Of a DNA stretch of 64,000 nucleotides, positions 1 to 10,537 are shown one piece after another. The notes beneath the pieces are model-generated. The model made no database searches. It saw only the letters and a list, made by a program, of their open reading frames with translations, and was not told where the DNA came from. The translations under genes and the position numbers were made by a program. Source of the stretch: Setoptus koraiensis (Eukaryota > Arthropoda); contig CM106585.1 in the NCBI GenBank assembly GCA_048013815.1, positions 20,522,001 to 20,586,000 of the forward strand, in the 5' to 3' direction. The stretch's first letter is position 1. Every line of letters starts with the position of its first letter.

Positions 1-1103
1 TCATATACGTACACTATATGTATGTTAGTAGACAGATCAGACCGACTGCAACGGCAATAGATTGAAAGAGTTTATCCAAGTTTTACATACAGAGAGCGAT
101 CAATCACTCTCTATACCGTCAGTTACATACACTATCACTACACTTTCTTCCGGTTGAGAAATTATGTGTTTGACAATAGTGTGTTCTTGACTGAGTGAGT
201 GAGTTTTCTAAACTGTGTAGCAGCACATACTCTGCATCAATTTTATTTTATTGAAACTTGTATTATCTCACACAGATACACACATTCAATCATGAATGAT
301 GCAATTCATCGAATCGGATGTAACCTAAGCTGTCACCTCTTTAATAGATCACATGCAGCTATCGGGATAGATGTTTGACTTATGTTATTGACATTGGATG
401 CTCGCTTGCTTGCTGTAATTGACTAGTCATGTCTGCCCCTACTACTTCTAGTAGTAAACAGTTGGGCAATCATTGTTGGTGTTGTCGTTGTTTAACTCGC
501 GCACTATACTGTGTCTTGTTGACCAAAAAATTCCCTTCTACTATACCTCTACTACTGTATAATACATCCGATATCAGATCAATTACATAATAGGTACGTT
601 ACTAGTCATATTATATACTTGAATATGTATCTTTATAAGTAAACAACAACGTACAATAGCCATTGGTTCTGTTAGGAAAATACATACACATTCCTTCACT
701 AGATTTGTGTTTGAACTTGATCTTGTTTTTGTTCCATTTTTTACACACTACGATTATAATTATTATATCTTGAGCGCTTGTTGGTGTTCATTTAAAATCA
801 AAATCATAACAGCGACAGCAGCGAATACATTCTGAGAACTCACGGTATTCATTTTCTATGACCACTGATCATTTCTAACGGGCCACACAGGTAGTAGAGC
901 AGCAGAGATGGTTACATGTTTTAATGACTTATGCCTAAAATGTTTACAATAACTAACCTAGTGCAAGTAAAGTAGCGTACATTAGTACAAATCAATATAT
1001 CAGACTTTTTACCTGTAGATGCGTCTCGTCAATCTTATAGATAACACGTGAGTTGGTCTTATCTCTCTGCGTATTTTAAGTATAATGATAAATGTGTAAT
1101 TGC

Positions 1104-1141
<38 letters not shown>

Positions 1142-2237
1142 TACTACCGCTACCTCAATGACCACAACCACCACCATTACTACCACTACTACAACTTCTG
1201 CTACTACTACTACTATTGCTATTACTAATACTATTACTATTACTTTGTGTGACATGCAATGAATAATCTTACATAATGTCCACATATGTAGTTGCAGTGA
1301 CTCATTTAATTTTGTGGCGTGATGGGTCCTGAGTGCTATTCTAGCCACAAATTGCCATCACAATCTACTTCTGTAAACTTCCAAACTAATGTCGTGTGTG
1401 TCGTCGACCACCTCAGCGTAGATACACTTTCTGCTTGAATAACTTGATCGTATCGTAGCTAACAGTTAGGTTTGAAAGATGACTCACACAACTCAATAAC
1501 ATTTGTTTGATTATTTCATCTTATTCTGAGAGAAACGTTTTTGATGTATAAAGGTAAACTACTGAGAATTGCTGTTCTTTCTGTTCTGATCTTATTTGTC
1601 GAATTACTTCTGCATCATGATGAGTGTGATTCTCTCCATACAGACAAAGAGATTATTATTCTCCTGTTCTTTGTCACAATTGTCTCTGTCGTCTCTATTT
1701 TATCGCAATAATCGATTTGGCTTCAACACTCATCAAATGTATGCGCTACATAAAACAATTCCAACAATCCGTTATACATGATGTACGCCAATATGTTCGC
1801 TCAGCAATCAATTCGCACATATCGTCAGTTTATTTAACTGCCAAGATTTGCATAAAGTCTAGACACTGATATATAACTATATAGTCATAAATTTTGCAAT
1901 AAGAGCAACGACGCAATGTACGGTGGCAACCAAGAGCAGTCAAACTAGAACATAGAGGATGGGAATCGATCAACGAAGCTTGCATTCCTACCAGGACTAG
2001 ATTTTCTATGCATCATACAATAGTTGCTGAATTGTTTTAATATGTTGCTGCTGTCCAAGTTTGAGATTCGTGAGAATGCATCCAGATCTATACTTATCAG
2101 TATATCGCCCGACAATTCAACTAGATCCTCTCCATACTACTGAACAAGATTGACGAACAAATATATTCAGGTAATCGCCACAAAACTGAATTTAATTATA
2201 CTAACTCAAGCAACAATTACACAATCACAATTTACAG
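1..2237. other. Region upstream of MYRF; no gene recognised
   Basis: A+T-rich sequence without a convincing reading frame. It holds a (CT)n tract at 1108-1139 followed by a (TAC/TACTAC)-rich stretch to about 1235. The stretch 2171-2237 looks like a short intron of MYRF: a GTAATC donor at 2171, a TACTAAC branch-point match near 2199-2205 and a TTTACAG acceptor ending at 2237. An upstream coding exon ending at 2170 is therefore likely, but its start could not be found. Confidence 0.5.
1108..1139. repeat. (CT)n microsatellite
   Basis: About 16 uninterrupted CT dinucleotides, followed by imperfect trinucleotide repeats (TAC-like) to about 1235. The 90-residue reading frame across it on the minus strand is only the translation of the repeats. 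Confidence 0.9.
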
Positions 2238-5029
2238 ATCCTACAAATGGCAACTTGCCGAACTCAGCGGCCTTTACGAATATGAATAATGCTATAACCA
2301 ATAGTTCTGGAGAGAATCAACTTGAAGATTATTTAGATACTTCTGTCACCAGGCCGCATCCTCAAGTTGTTCAATATCATCACACAACATTAACCGACGA
2401 GAGGTCAGAACAAAGAAATTCTACTCAGATCTTAACATATTCAGATGGTCATCATAGCAGTCATTCAGAAGATCAACAACCGTTACTACACCATCATAAC
2501 GTATCTATGAATAATCAATTCAACAACGATGCCAATGGAATCAACACTATGGTTGACCAAACTATGAACCAAACTCATCAGTTACAATTGATCAATATGC
2601 ACGATGTACAATACAATGTTCAACAAATTTATTGTCATAATCAGAATATCAATCAAATTATTCCTACCTCCAGCGACACCTCAAACCACTACGCAACAAC
2701 AAATAGGCAATCAACATCTCAGATCGGAGATATGCCGCAGACAGGCAAGGTGATTAGCCAGCACCAAGCCTCTGTCTGTATCATACCAGCGCCCTCAAGC
2801 ACCTGTCATATCAATTTAAGAAATCCAAACGAGCATTCGTTGCAGAATGGCTACAATGATTGTAATATTCAGGAAAACGGTTCAGTTAACACCAGTGATT
2901 GTATAAATAATTTCAGTAATGAATCTGAGAGTGGTTCAAAGCAACAAATCAACGCACTTCAATATCATCAACAATTGTATAGTCAACAACAAATTCAAGC
3001 ATCCAACGATAATCGAGAACAACATGTACAAAATAAACACAACCTTCCCGATAGTCCACCTGATTCCGGATCCGAGCATCCATATTCACCTGTACTGGAC
3101 GGTAATAACCTGTCTTCAATTAGTAGCAATCACGTGGAATTAACGCAAATAAATTCAAGCTTTATTGATAATGATAATTACTCATTTGAGCCTAACCAAA
3201 TCAATTTAACCGGTTCACCGGGTATATCACACAACAACGGAAGTGACTTATCACCATCGCGTCGTGCAAGCTCTAGTAATAAGATGAGCTCTTCCATTTC
3301 AAGCAACAATATTCATATATCAGATGGTCATCTTGATGAGATCAAAATGTTGCTGCACCAAGAAAGTTTAGAACAGTCTCTTGCTAATGGAGATGATAAC
3401 AGTTGTAACAAAAGACTCAGATTTGATACATTGTCAAAAGTCGATAATGATTGTAGATTATATAGCACAACACCAACAACTTTATACAAGAATGATATAC
3501 AATCATGTTCTAATGATAACTATAACATAACGAATCATCACGACTCATCAACAAAAACCTCGCCAGTAAGTAACATCGCTAGCCGTCATTCGAAGAAATC
3601 TACGATCGCCCTCAACACATTTATTATGTCGTCCACTGACCACTCTGGTAGCAAAGCAGCATCACCAGTATCAGGTCAATCTGAAGAGGGCGTCATTCAA
3701 CATTACAATCAGATGACGAGACAATTTGATTTTATTGGACTAAAACAAGAAAATGATTCCATCAATCATAATGTCACTAGTTGCATGATAAACTGTGGAT
3801 TAGATGAGCACAGTTGTTTTGACTTCAATAATCAAACAAATGACTCAAATCAAGTGTATCTGGAGTCTGGATTGAATCAATGTATAAGATTTACACCTTT
3901 TCAAGAAAACACTTGGTACAATGCATTCGATGAAAACCATTCCCCATTACCTATCCCTAAATATAGGGTCGATGCAGATAAAGGCTTCAATTTCAGCAAT
4001 GCCGACGAGGCATTTGTTTGTCAAAAGAAAAATCATTTTCAAGTCACAGTTTACATACAGCCCCTAGGTGATATGCGATTTATAGAGATCAATGGTCATA
4101 TGCATCGTATTGAGCACTTTTATATTCATTTTAATGGGGCTAAATCAGAAGCTCCAACGCAAATCATCAAAATAGAACAGTCACAATCGGATAGAAGCAA
4201 GAAACCGTTTCACCCGGTGATGATTGAATTAAGTCCAGAGCAATTAACGAAGACAACTGTCGGAAGATTGCATTTCAGCGAAACTACTTCAAATAATATG
4301 CGCAAAAAAGGAAAACCAAATCCCGATCAACGTTACTTTAACTTGGTTGTAACACTTTGTGCCCACATTGGTGATCAAACATACCCTCTGATAGCCCATG
4401 GATCAGATAAGATTATTGTTCGAGCATCAAACCCCGGACAATTTGAGAATGATCTTGAACTATCTTGGCAGAGAGGTCAATCTCACGACATCATATATCA
4501 TTCGGGTAAAGTTGGTATCAACACCGATAGCCCTGATGAGGCGTTGGTTGTCAACGGCAATATAAAGCTCTCTGGTCAATTAGTCCATCCATCCGATCAG
4601 AGAGCAAAGCAGGACATAAAAGAGGTCGACACGAGTGTATTGTTGAGAAACGTATCTAGTATACGACTTGTTAGATACCGGCTACGTCCGGAATTCGCTA
4701 AGAGTATTGGAATGAAGAGCGAAGAATTGTTAACTGGAGTGCTAGCTCAACAAGTAGGTCAAATTATTCCGGATGCTGTGAAAGAAGCTGGTTGTGTTAC
4801 ATTGGCCAACGGAGAAAGGATCGAGGACTTTCTGGTAATTAATAAGGATAGAATATTCATGGAGAATATTGGCGCAGTGAAAGAGTTGTGTAAATTAAAC
4901 GACAAGCTGGACACAAGAGTTCGTAATTTGGAACGTGCTAATGTTAAATTTAGATATATATTTGCGTTTTTGTTACTCTGTTTTCTTTTGTGTCCTATTA
5001 TATTGGATATATCTGTAGCCTTGCACTAA
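2238..5029 (+). CDS. Myrf: Myelin regulatory factor-like transcription factor (MYRF)
   Basis: MYRF is a membrane-tethered transcription factor. It trimerises, cuts itself with an intramolecular chaperone auto-processing (ICA) domain, and releases an N-terminal DNA-binding trimer to the nucleus. Seen here: a long Asn/Gln/Ser-rich N-terminal half; an NDT80/PhoG-like DNA-binding domain beginning near base 3960 (motif [12 protein letters not shown]) and running to about 4440; then the ICA domain with motif PSDQRAK. The presumed catalytic Ser and Lys codons lie at 4592 and 4607, five residues apart as in the human Ser-Lys dyad. A conserved [13 protein letters not shown] helix follows, then a hydrophobic segment ([14 protein letters not shown]) as the membrane anchor. 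The protein stops just after this segment, so the lumenal C-terminal part of other MYRFs is missing or lies in an unseen exon. The frame is open back to 2150, but 2171-2237 looks like an intron. The first in-frame ATG is at 2282. The 3' end overlaps MPC1. Confidence 0.93.
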
Positions 5030-5296
5030 TTGTGCCACTTCGTTAGTAACATGACAAGAGAATAACAATAAATTTCTTGGTTGGACTTTTAATGCAAATC
5101 GTGCAAACAGCAATGAATAGACACATAAGGCGAAGGTCATTTTACCACTAATATATTTTGGATCTCGTTGTATATCTGCGATGGCTGCCAGTGGAATTCC
5201 CCAATTTGCTACAGGACCCCAGAAGTGGGTACTCATGAAGTAACCTCTGGTTTCTTTACTTTTGAGCATGGTAACAATTTTGCTTCTGATAGACAT
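4973..5296 (-). CDS. Mpc1: Mitochondrial pyruvate carrier 1 (MPC1)
   Basis: MPC1 pairs with MPC2 in the inner mitochondrial membrane to import pyruvate into the matrix. The 107-residue single-exon product matches the usual length (human 109). It carries the family signatures in order: [18 protein letters not shown] near residues 22-39, [19 protein letters not shown] at about 50-68, [21 protein letters not shown] at about 70-90, then a short basic tail. The hydrophobic stretches fit its membrane helices. The ATG at 5296 gives the conventional N-terminus. Its last 19 codons overlap the MYRF reading frame on the other strand (4973-5029). Very confident on sequence pattern. Confidence 0.96.
   Translation of the reverse strand: MSIRSKIVTMLKSKETRGYFMSTHFWGPVANWGIPLAAIADIQRDPKYISGKMTFALCVYSLLFARFALKVQPRNLLLFSCHVTNEVAQLVQGYRYIQYNRTQKKTE
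5067..5072 (+). terminator. Poly(A) signal AATAAA for MYRF
   Basis: AATAAA lies 38 bases past the MYRF stop codon, inside the antisense of the MPC1 coding region. If used, the MYRF transcript ends within MPC1 and the two mature mRNAs are complementary over roughly 100 bases. Confidence 0.5.
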
Positions 5297-5840
5297 GGTT
5301 TCGTTAACTGTTTCTTGGCCCGATAAATAACAATTCTATAAGCAATTCCTATGTTCTGTTATTGATGACAACAAGTAATAAATAATAATAAAATAACAAT
5401 AACCTTATATTACGACAATATAACTTATATATGACAATATCGCCCTCTAACGCGTGAATCTAGTCTCTCACCTGGTATTACATTCGTGTAATATATTTAT
5501 ATGTATTTTTCCCTCTGTGCGTGCTTGTTAGACAACAGCCGACAAAATTGTGCTTGTGCGTATTTTTGTCGATCTTGTGCGCGCGATCTCTCTTAAAATA
5601 AGCCTATGAGTATGCGCGGTGAACCATGCCTGGGATGATCTCTGTGCGCATTTAGGAACGGAATAACTCTGCCCACACTATAAAGGTGAGCGGTTTACGT
5701 AAAAAGAGGGCACTTACAATCTATACCCTCCACGTATCCCACCGACACACACGTTCATATTGACGCAACATATTTTTGTTTTGTTTACACCATTCGTCAT
5801 ACCTATCTAATTGACTACTTAACAAGGATTAAGAGTTACT
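5297..5840. other. Divergent intergenic region between MPC1 and the MLH3-like gene
   Basis: No open frame of note. It should hold the promoter of MPC1 (minus) and of the MLH3-like gene (plus). A TATAAA at 5679-5684 is the only recognisable core element. A splice-acceptor-like AACAAG just before 5826 leaves open an upstream exon for the MLH3-like gene, but no N-terminal MutL coding sequence is visible here. Confidence 0.5.
5679..5684 (+). promoter_or_regulatory. Possible TATA box for the MLH3-like gene
   Basis: TATAAA followed by AGG, about 160 bases before the ATG at 5841 and preceded by a C-rich segment. Position and sequence are compatible with a core promoter, which would make the short MLH3-like frame a complete transcription unit. 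Weak evidence on its own. Confidence 0.3.
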
Positions 5841-6617
5841 ATGCTTCAGCGGTTGCTCAACACTCTCATTTATCGAGACCTGGAGGTCATTGGTCAAACC
5901 GCGGATAACAAGTACATTCTGTGTTTTTATCGAAAGGGACACGGTATATTGGCCTTTGACCAGCACGCGGTCCATGAGCGGATCAAATTTGAGAAACTTT
6001 TCACAACACTCTTCAATGACAGGACCGATGGAATGAATCTAAAGGAACTCAAGACTCCCATCAAGATCAAATTGAATCCTCTTTCAGCAGAGCGTTTCCT
6101 CAACATCATCGCGAAAGGAAGCACATCGCTAGATAGCTACTTGAATCTCATTGTAGCAAAATCTGGCCTAACTCTACATTTACCAAAACTCACACGACGG
6201 TATAGTGGGCAACCTGACACTGTCATCGTCAAGACAGTTCCTTCCATTATGGAAATTAGCGACATAGAACAAAAACCTGGTCTAATTGCTGATATAATAG
6301 ATGATATTCACGGATGTTCCGATCTTGACAATTCCACAATGTCGGCAAAGCTTTACGAATACATTCAATCTCGTGCTTGTAGGACTGCAATTAGGTTTGG
6401 CCAAAAATTGGAAAGAAACGATTGTAGGCTACTTGTGGAGCAGTTGTTGAATTGTTCAGTGCCTTTCTACTGTGCTCACAAACGTCCTAATGTAACGATT
6501 ATCCCACTCTTGAATATACTCGACGATGATTCAAATAGGAAAGATAATATCAACTATAACTGTCGTAACTGTTTAGTTGATAATAACAATTGCATACAAA
6601 CAACAAACGGTTGTTGA
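5841..6617 (+). CDS. Stand-alone MutL (MLH3-type) C-terminal endonuclease domain
   Basis: A 258-residue protein equivalent to only the C-terminal dimerisation and nuclease domain of MLH3. In other animals MLH3 pairs with MLH1 to nick DNA in meiotic crossover resolution and some mismatch repair. Seen: the metal-binding endonuclease motif DQHAVHERIKFE at residues 40-51, fitting DQHA-x2-E-x4-E exactly. Further on come ACRTAIRFG and CAHKRP, matching the MLH3 ACHGAIKF and CAHGRP elements, with the usual G replaced by K in the last. Residues 228-258 are Asn-rich and unconserved. There is no GHKL ATPase domain upstream, and an in-frame stop lies 20 bases before the ATG. Whether this is a complete nuclease gene, a split locus, or the 3' exon of a longer gene cannot be settled here. 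Neighbours (MPC1, a membrane protein) give no functional hint. Confidence 0.82.
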   Translation: MLQRLLNTLIYRDLEVIGQTADNKYILCFYRKGHGILAFDQHAVHERIKFEKLFTTLFNDRTDGMNLKELKTPIKIKLNPLSAERFLNIIAKGSTSLDSYLNLIVAKSGLTLHLPKLTRRYSGQPDTVIVKTVPSIMEISDIEQKPGLIADIIDDIHGCSDLDNSTMSAKLYEYIQSRACRTAIRFGQKLERNDCRLLVEQLLNCSVPFYCAHKRPNVTIIPLLNILDDDSNRKDNINYNCRNCLVDNNNCIQTTNGC

Positions 6618-6668
6618 TTATGATTGTACTAACTGACGACAATCGCTATGTGATAGAACAAAATTATG

Positions 6669-6674
6669 TTTATT
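6669..6674 (-). terminator. Poly(A) signal AATAAA for the Thr/Trp-Pro-rich gene
   Basis: On the minus strand an AATAAA lies about 130 bases past the stop at 6804, in the short gap between two convergent genes. No AATAAA was seen on the plus strand for the MLH3-like gene. Confidence 0.4.
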
Positions 6675-6803
6675 ATTATTAGTATTATTATATTTTGTAT
6701 GATTTGAATAACTTCGTTATACCTTAAAACATGTCATGGAGAATTGTTATTAGACGGTAACTGAAAATAGAGTTTTTGCTATGGATAATTTCTCGCTAAA
6801 TGA

Positions 6804-9014
6804 TTACCAACTACCCTTTGTACCTCCCTGCATTTGAACAGGCCACTCTTGTTTCATTTGGTTCTTGGGTTGCTCGCTTGATGTGTGCACTACTATCATT
6901 TTCTGTTGGACAGGTGGACTTGGTGCTTGTGTGGGTTTCTCTTTCTCTTTCCAAAGAACACAAACCATCTCTTTAGGTTGTTCAACTTGTTGCATAATTG
7001 GTTGCTGCATTTTCATCGGTTGCATCATTTTCATCGGTTGCATCATTTTCATTGGCTGCACCATTTTCATCATAGGCTTCTCTTTGTCGGGCGTCTCCAT
7101 CTCTGGCGTTTCCTCGTTGCTTGGCCAATCTTCCTTGTCCGAATTCGAACTCTTTGAGGGCCAAGTTTTCCCACTGTCCATAGTATTACCCGACGACTTG
7201 GATGGCCAACTCTTTGAGCCGCCACTCATGCCCATTTGGCCTGATGATGATGTTGATTTGGACGAACTAATCCAACCGCCATTGCCAGCACTGTCCCAAC
7301 CATCATTTCCAGAGCTGGGCATATCTAAAGAGGGCCAAGCATTTACTTTATCTCTTAGCAAACTACCAACCAAACCCTCTGGCCATTGTTCCTCTTCGGG
7401 CCATTGTTCCTCTTGCTGAATTGGCCAAACAACCGGTTTTGGTGTTGTTTTCGGTTTAGGTTTTGGCTTTGGTTCAGGTTCAGCTTCCGGCTCAGGCCAT
7501 GCTTCCGGCTCTGGCCAGGCCTCAGGAGCAACAGTAGTTTTTGGTGCGAGTGTAGTTGTTGTCGTTGGTTTCGGAGTAGTCGTTGTTGTAGTCGTTGTTG
7601 TAGTTGTTGTAGTTGGTGCTTCTGGTGCTGCAGAGGTCTTCTTTTTGTACTTTTTGATCTTTCGCTTAGGTGGAGGGCGGGGAACTTCCTCTTCTTCTTC
7701 AATCCAAACTTCCTCGAAAGTTTTTGTAGGAGGCGCTGGTGTGGTGGGAACAGGTGTTGTGGTGGTGGTCGTTGTGGTCGGTGCTGGAGTGGTAGTAGTA
7801 GTTGTTGTTGTCGTTACAACTGGTTTTACTTTCTTCTTCTTTTTCGGTTTCTTCTTTGGAGGCTCTTGCGATGGCCACTCCTCGGGAGCAGTGAGTTCAG
7901 CCTCTTCCGACGGCCAACCAGGATCAACAGATTCTATTCTGTCCTTCCATGACCTTGGTCCATGTATCAATTCAACTGTGCCGATTTCAACAACTTGGCT
8001 ACTAGCTGGCGCTAATCTTGGCAAATAATGCTGGCCATTGTAATGCGATTGAGAATTAACGTATCCAGTTGATCTTCTGTCATGGTGGTTGTTCATTAGA
8101 GACGGATGCTTAACTGTATTACTATTACTGTTGTGCGCCGAGTTTGCCGCTGCCAATTTTGTCAAATGATTGAGCAGTAATGCCAACTTGGAACTAACCA
8201 TAGGACTGGATTCCAAAGAAGATTTTGGCCCGGCTGAAAACTTGTTTCTATTGTTTTCATTCAATGGGGTCATAGAGTCTTGAATATGACTGGGCTCGGC
8301 AACCCAAACATGCATATTGCTTTGATCGGAAGAAGACTTTGACTGAATATGATTATTACTGAAAGTGTTGAGTTGATTGGGCGGTATCGCATTTAACATG
8401 AGTTTGTCATGCCGTTGTTGGTTCTCATTGTTATTTGTTTGCATTATATTAATGTTGTTTGATTGATAATCGTTGCTTGATTGCGATGCACGCCATCTAC
8501 TCTCTTGGCCAGTATTCATGGGCTCGTTCAAAAGAGCCTTATTGTCTGCAATCGAACTCAAACTTGTTGTCACAACACCAGACTGATCATTCACGGAGGC
8601 GATAACGGGCCTCAGTTCACTCAAAGCTGTCGTCAATCCGGTCTGTTCTAGCTTGCCAACCGAGGTAATTGTTGTTTGATTGTCACTTTTATCTGTGTTG
8701 CTTAGTTGCACGCTTCCAATCGTTGTGCTGTTTGCTCCGACGTTTGACGAAAGAGCTTGGCGCGTTAAATCCGTTTTGGAATTATAATCTGAAGCTGGTG
8801 TGATTGTTGTTGTTTGTTTGGAGGATTCTTCATTGACTTTATTCGCTGCGTTTGACGTAGATATCACATTAATTAAGTAACCGACGATAATCAAGAATAT
8901 CACAATTGATGTCAGCACTAATTTAAATTTACCACTGCATAGATTCGCCATGGTGCTTCTTTTCGTTTTTGTATATTTCGATTTGATTTGTTCACTAATC
9001 AAACTATCATGCAT
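6804..9014 (-). CDS. Thr-rich, Trp-Pro-repeat membrane-anchored or secreted protein of unknown function
   Basis: 736 residues, not recognised as any known family. Two start choices are good: the ATG at 9014, or the internal ATG 21 codons later that sits closer to the membrane segment. A hydrophobic stretch at about residues 31-50 (KLVLTSIVIFLIIVGYLI) would be a signal anchor, leaving a long C-terminal ectodomain. This ectodomain is Asn/Ser-rich to about residue 340. Then come repeated WPSEE/WPSQE-type acidic motifs alternating with Lys-rich clusters, four poly-Thr blocks (mucin-like, likely O-glycosylated), a Glu-Pro/Lys-Pro stretch, a Ser/Gly/Trp segment, and short tandem MMQPMK repeats near the C-terminus. 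Trp-Pro occurs more than ten times. The composition suggests an extracellular matrix, cuticle, silk or adhesive-like protein; that is inference only. Confidence 0.75.
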   Translation of the reverse strand: MHDSLISEQIKSKYTKTKRSTMANLCSGKFKLVLTSIVIFLIIVGYLINVISTSNAANKVNEESSKQTTTITPASDYNSKTDLTRQALSSNVGANSTTIGSVQLSNTDKSDNQTTITSVGKLEQTGLTTALSELRPVIASVNDQSGVVTTSLSSIADNKALLNEPMNTGQESRWRASQSSNDYQSNNINIMQTNNNENQQRHDKLMLNAIPPNQLNTFSNNHIQSKSSSDQSNMHVWVAEPSHIQDSMTPLNENNRNKFSAGPKSSLESSPMVSSKLALLLNHLTKLAAANSAHNSNSNTVKHPSLMNNHHDRRSTGYVNSQSHYNGQHYLPRLAPASSQVVEIGTVELIHGPRSWKDRIESVDPGWPSEEAELTAPEEWPSQEPPKKKPKKKKKVKPVVTTTTTTTTTPAPTTTTTTTTPVPTTPAPPTKTFEEVWIEEEEEVPRPPPKRKIKKYKKKTSAAPEAPTTTTTTTTTTTTTPKPTTTTTLAPKTTVAPEAWPEPEAWPEPEAEPEPKPKPKPKTTPKPVVWPIQQEEQWPEEEQWPEGLVGSLLRDKVNAWPSLDMPSSGNDGWDSAGNGGWISSSKSTSSSGQMGMSGGSKSWPSKSSGNTMDSGKTWPSKSSNSDKEDWPSNEETPEMETPDKEKPMMKMVQPMKMMQPMKMMQPMKMQQPIMQQVEQPKEMVCVLWKEKEKPTQAPSPPVQQKMIVVHTSSEQPKNQMKQEWPVQMQGGTKGSW

Positions 9015-10537
9015 TATAAATGATGATGTTTAGATGATACTGATCAACATATAAGAAAAGCTCATAGCATCTTCTAGATGTTAACAAACTTTTGTGTGTC
9101 TACCTGTTTGATTCTACTTCACCATGTCGGTGAGACAATCTACTGAGACAAAGATCGATATCTTATACTTCTGAGGGACGCGACTATAAATTTCGTAGGC
9201 TTAATTCATTAGATCTACGGTATAACAACTGTTTCTTCACTGCAACTCCGTAACCGGAAATACACAACTTCACTATTCGATGATTTCAATTGATTTCAAA
9301 TTTAGGAACGCTTTCCTCGATTGCTGACCTAAATCTGTATCAATGTAAATATATGATTGTCGTTAATATCAATACTAGGAAGTGATTCCCAAATTTTATC
9401 GCGTATCTCTTTTATATACTTTTTCTCTTTTGCACACTAGATGCGTCAACAAATGCGGCACTGCATCCAACAATATCGGAGGCGATTGGCTAGTCACATG
9501 ACAAATTTCATTCGCCATGATGATCCGTAAGTGCCAATCATGTTTGATTTACACTTCATTAATCGTTAGAGCTAATCGACCCGCAAGTTTCGAAGAAATT
9601 TGCCCGAACAACAAATAAGAACATATATTTTGTTTGTTTGTTTTCTTTCCTCGAACCTCTTGCAACTAAGGATGTGATTAGAAAACGAAACCTGATTCAC
9701 TGTGTGGAGACTAGACTGGAATCAAGATTGACATATGTACAAAAGAAACACAATAGGATTCATGTATCGCATTCGACAAGCGCGTTAGATGTGCGTTTGG
9801 AAGCAAACTGGAGGTTGTGAAAATTATGACTGTGATTGTTCTTATGAATTGTGTGCAATGAATTAACTTGTTCAAGTTCCTTATCGAATACCGTGGATAT
9901 TGTTAATATATTATGAATCACCCCAAAAATTCTTTACACAAACCAGTTGCTTTCGTTTGCAAAATCAAATAGTCTAGTCAGTGCGAATCCTTTTCTCCCC
10001 TAGAACTTGTACTTGTATTCAACACATGGCTAGGCGAGCTTCAGCAATCTACAAATCGTTGTCTTTCTGAGGAAATGCATCATTGGTCACCTTTCTCAAA
10101 AAATTAAACAGCATTCAAAGCGTTTGTTGTTTGAGACGCCACATGAAAATTAAATCAACCCATAACGTGCAATGCAAGCTGGAATTAGAGGACGTGAAAA
10201 CGATCTTTATTTTAGCATGCACAGATAATTCAACCGCAATCAAGCATATCATTGTTGTCGCAGTATGAGATTTTGATAGTAATAGTCATCTCAGCTGAAA
10301 TTATATATAAGGTGAGAATACAAACATTAATAAATCTAAGGGCGGGGACTATAATACTGTTAAGTCTTAATCTCTTCCAAGCAGAGAGATTAATTTATAT
10401 AAAATCAGAATTGACTTCGACTTGACATGAGTATACATATATATATTTTATTTCTTTTGTTTTTTCAGCGTAGCAGCTTTCTTTTCCAATTAGTCGTTCA
10501 CGTAATTTGGTTAACTATCAATTGTTAATCTGATATA
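9015..10537. other. Intergenic region, nothing recognised
   Basis: A+T-rich sequence between the start of the Thr-rich gene and the end of CK1 alpha. No supported exon, RNA gene or repeat. A minus-strand AATAAA at 10447-10452, about 85 bases past the CK1 alpha stop, is a plausible poly(A) signal for that gene. Confidence 0.6.
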
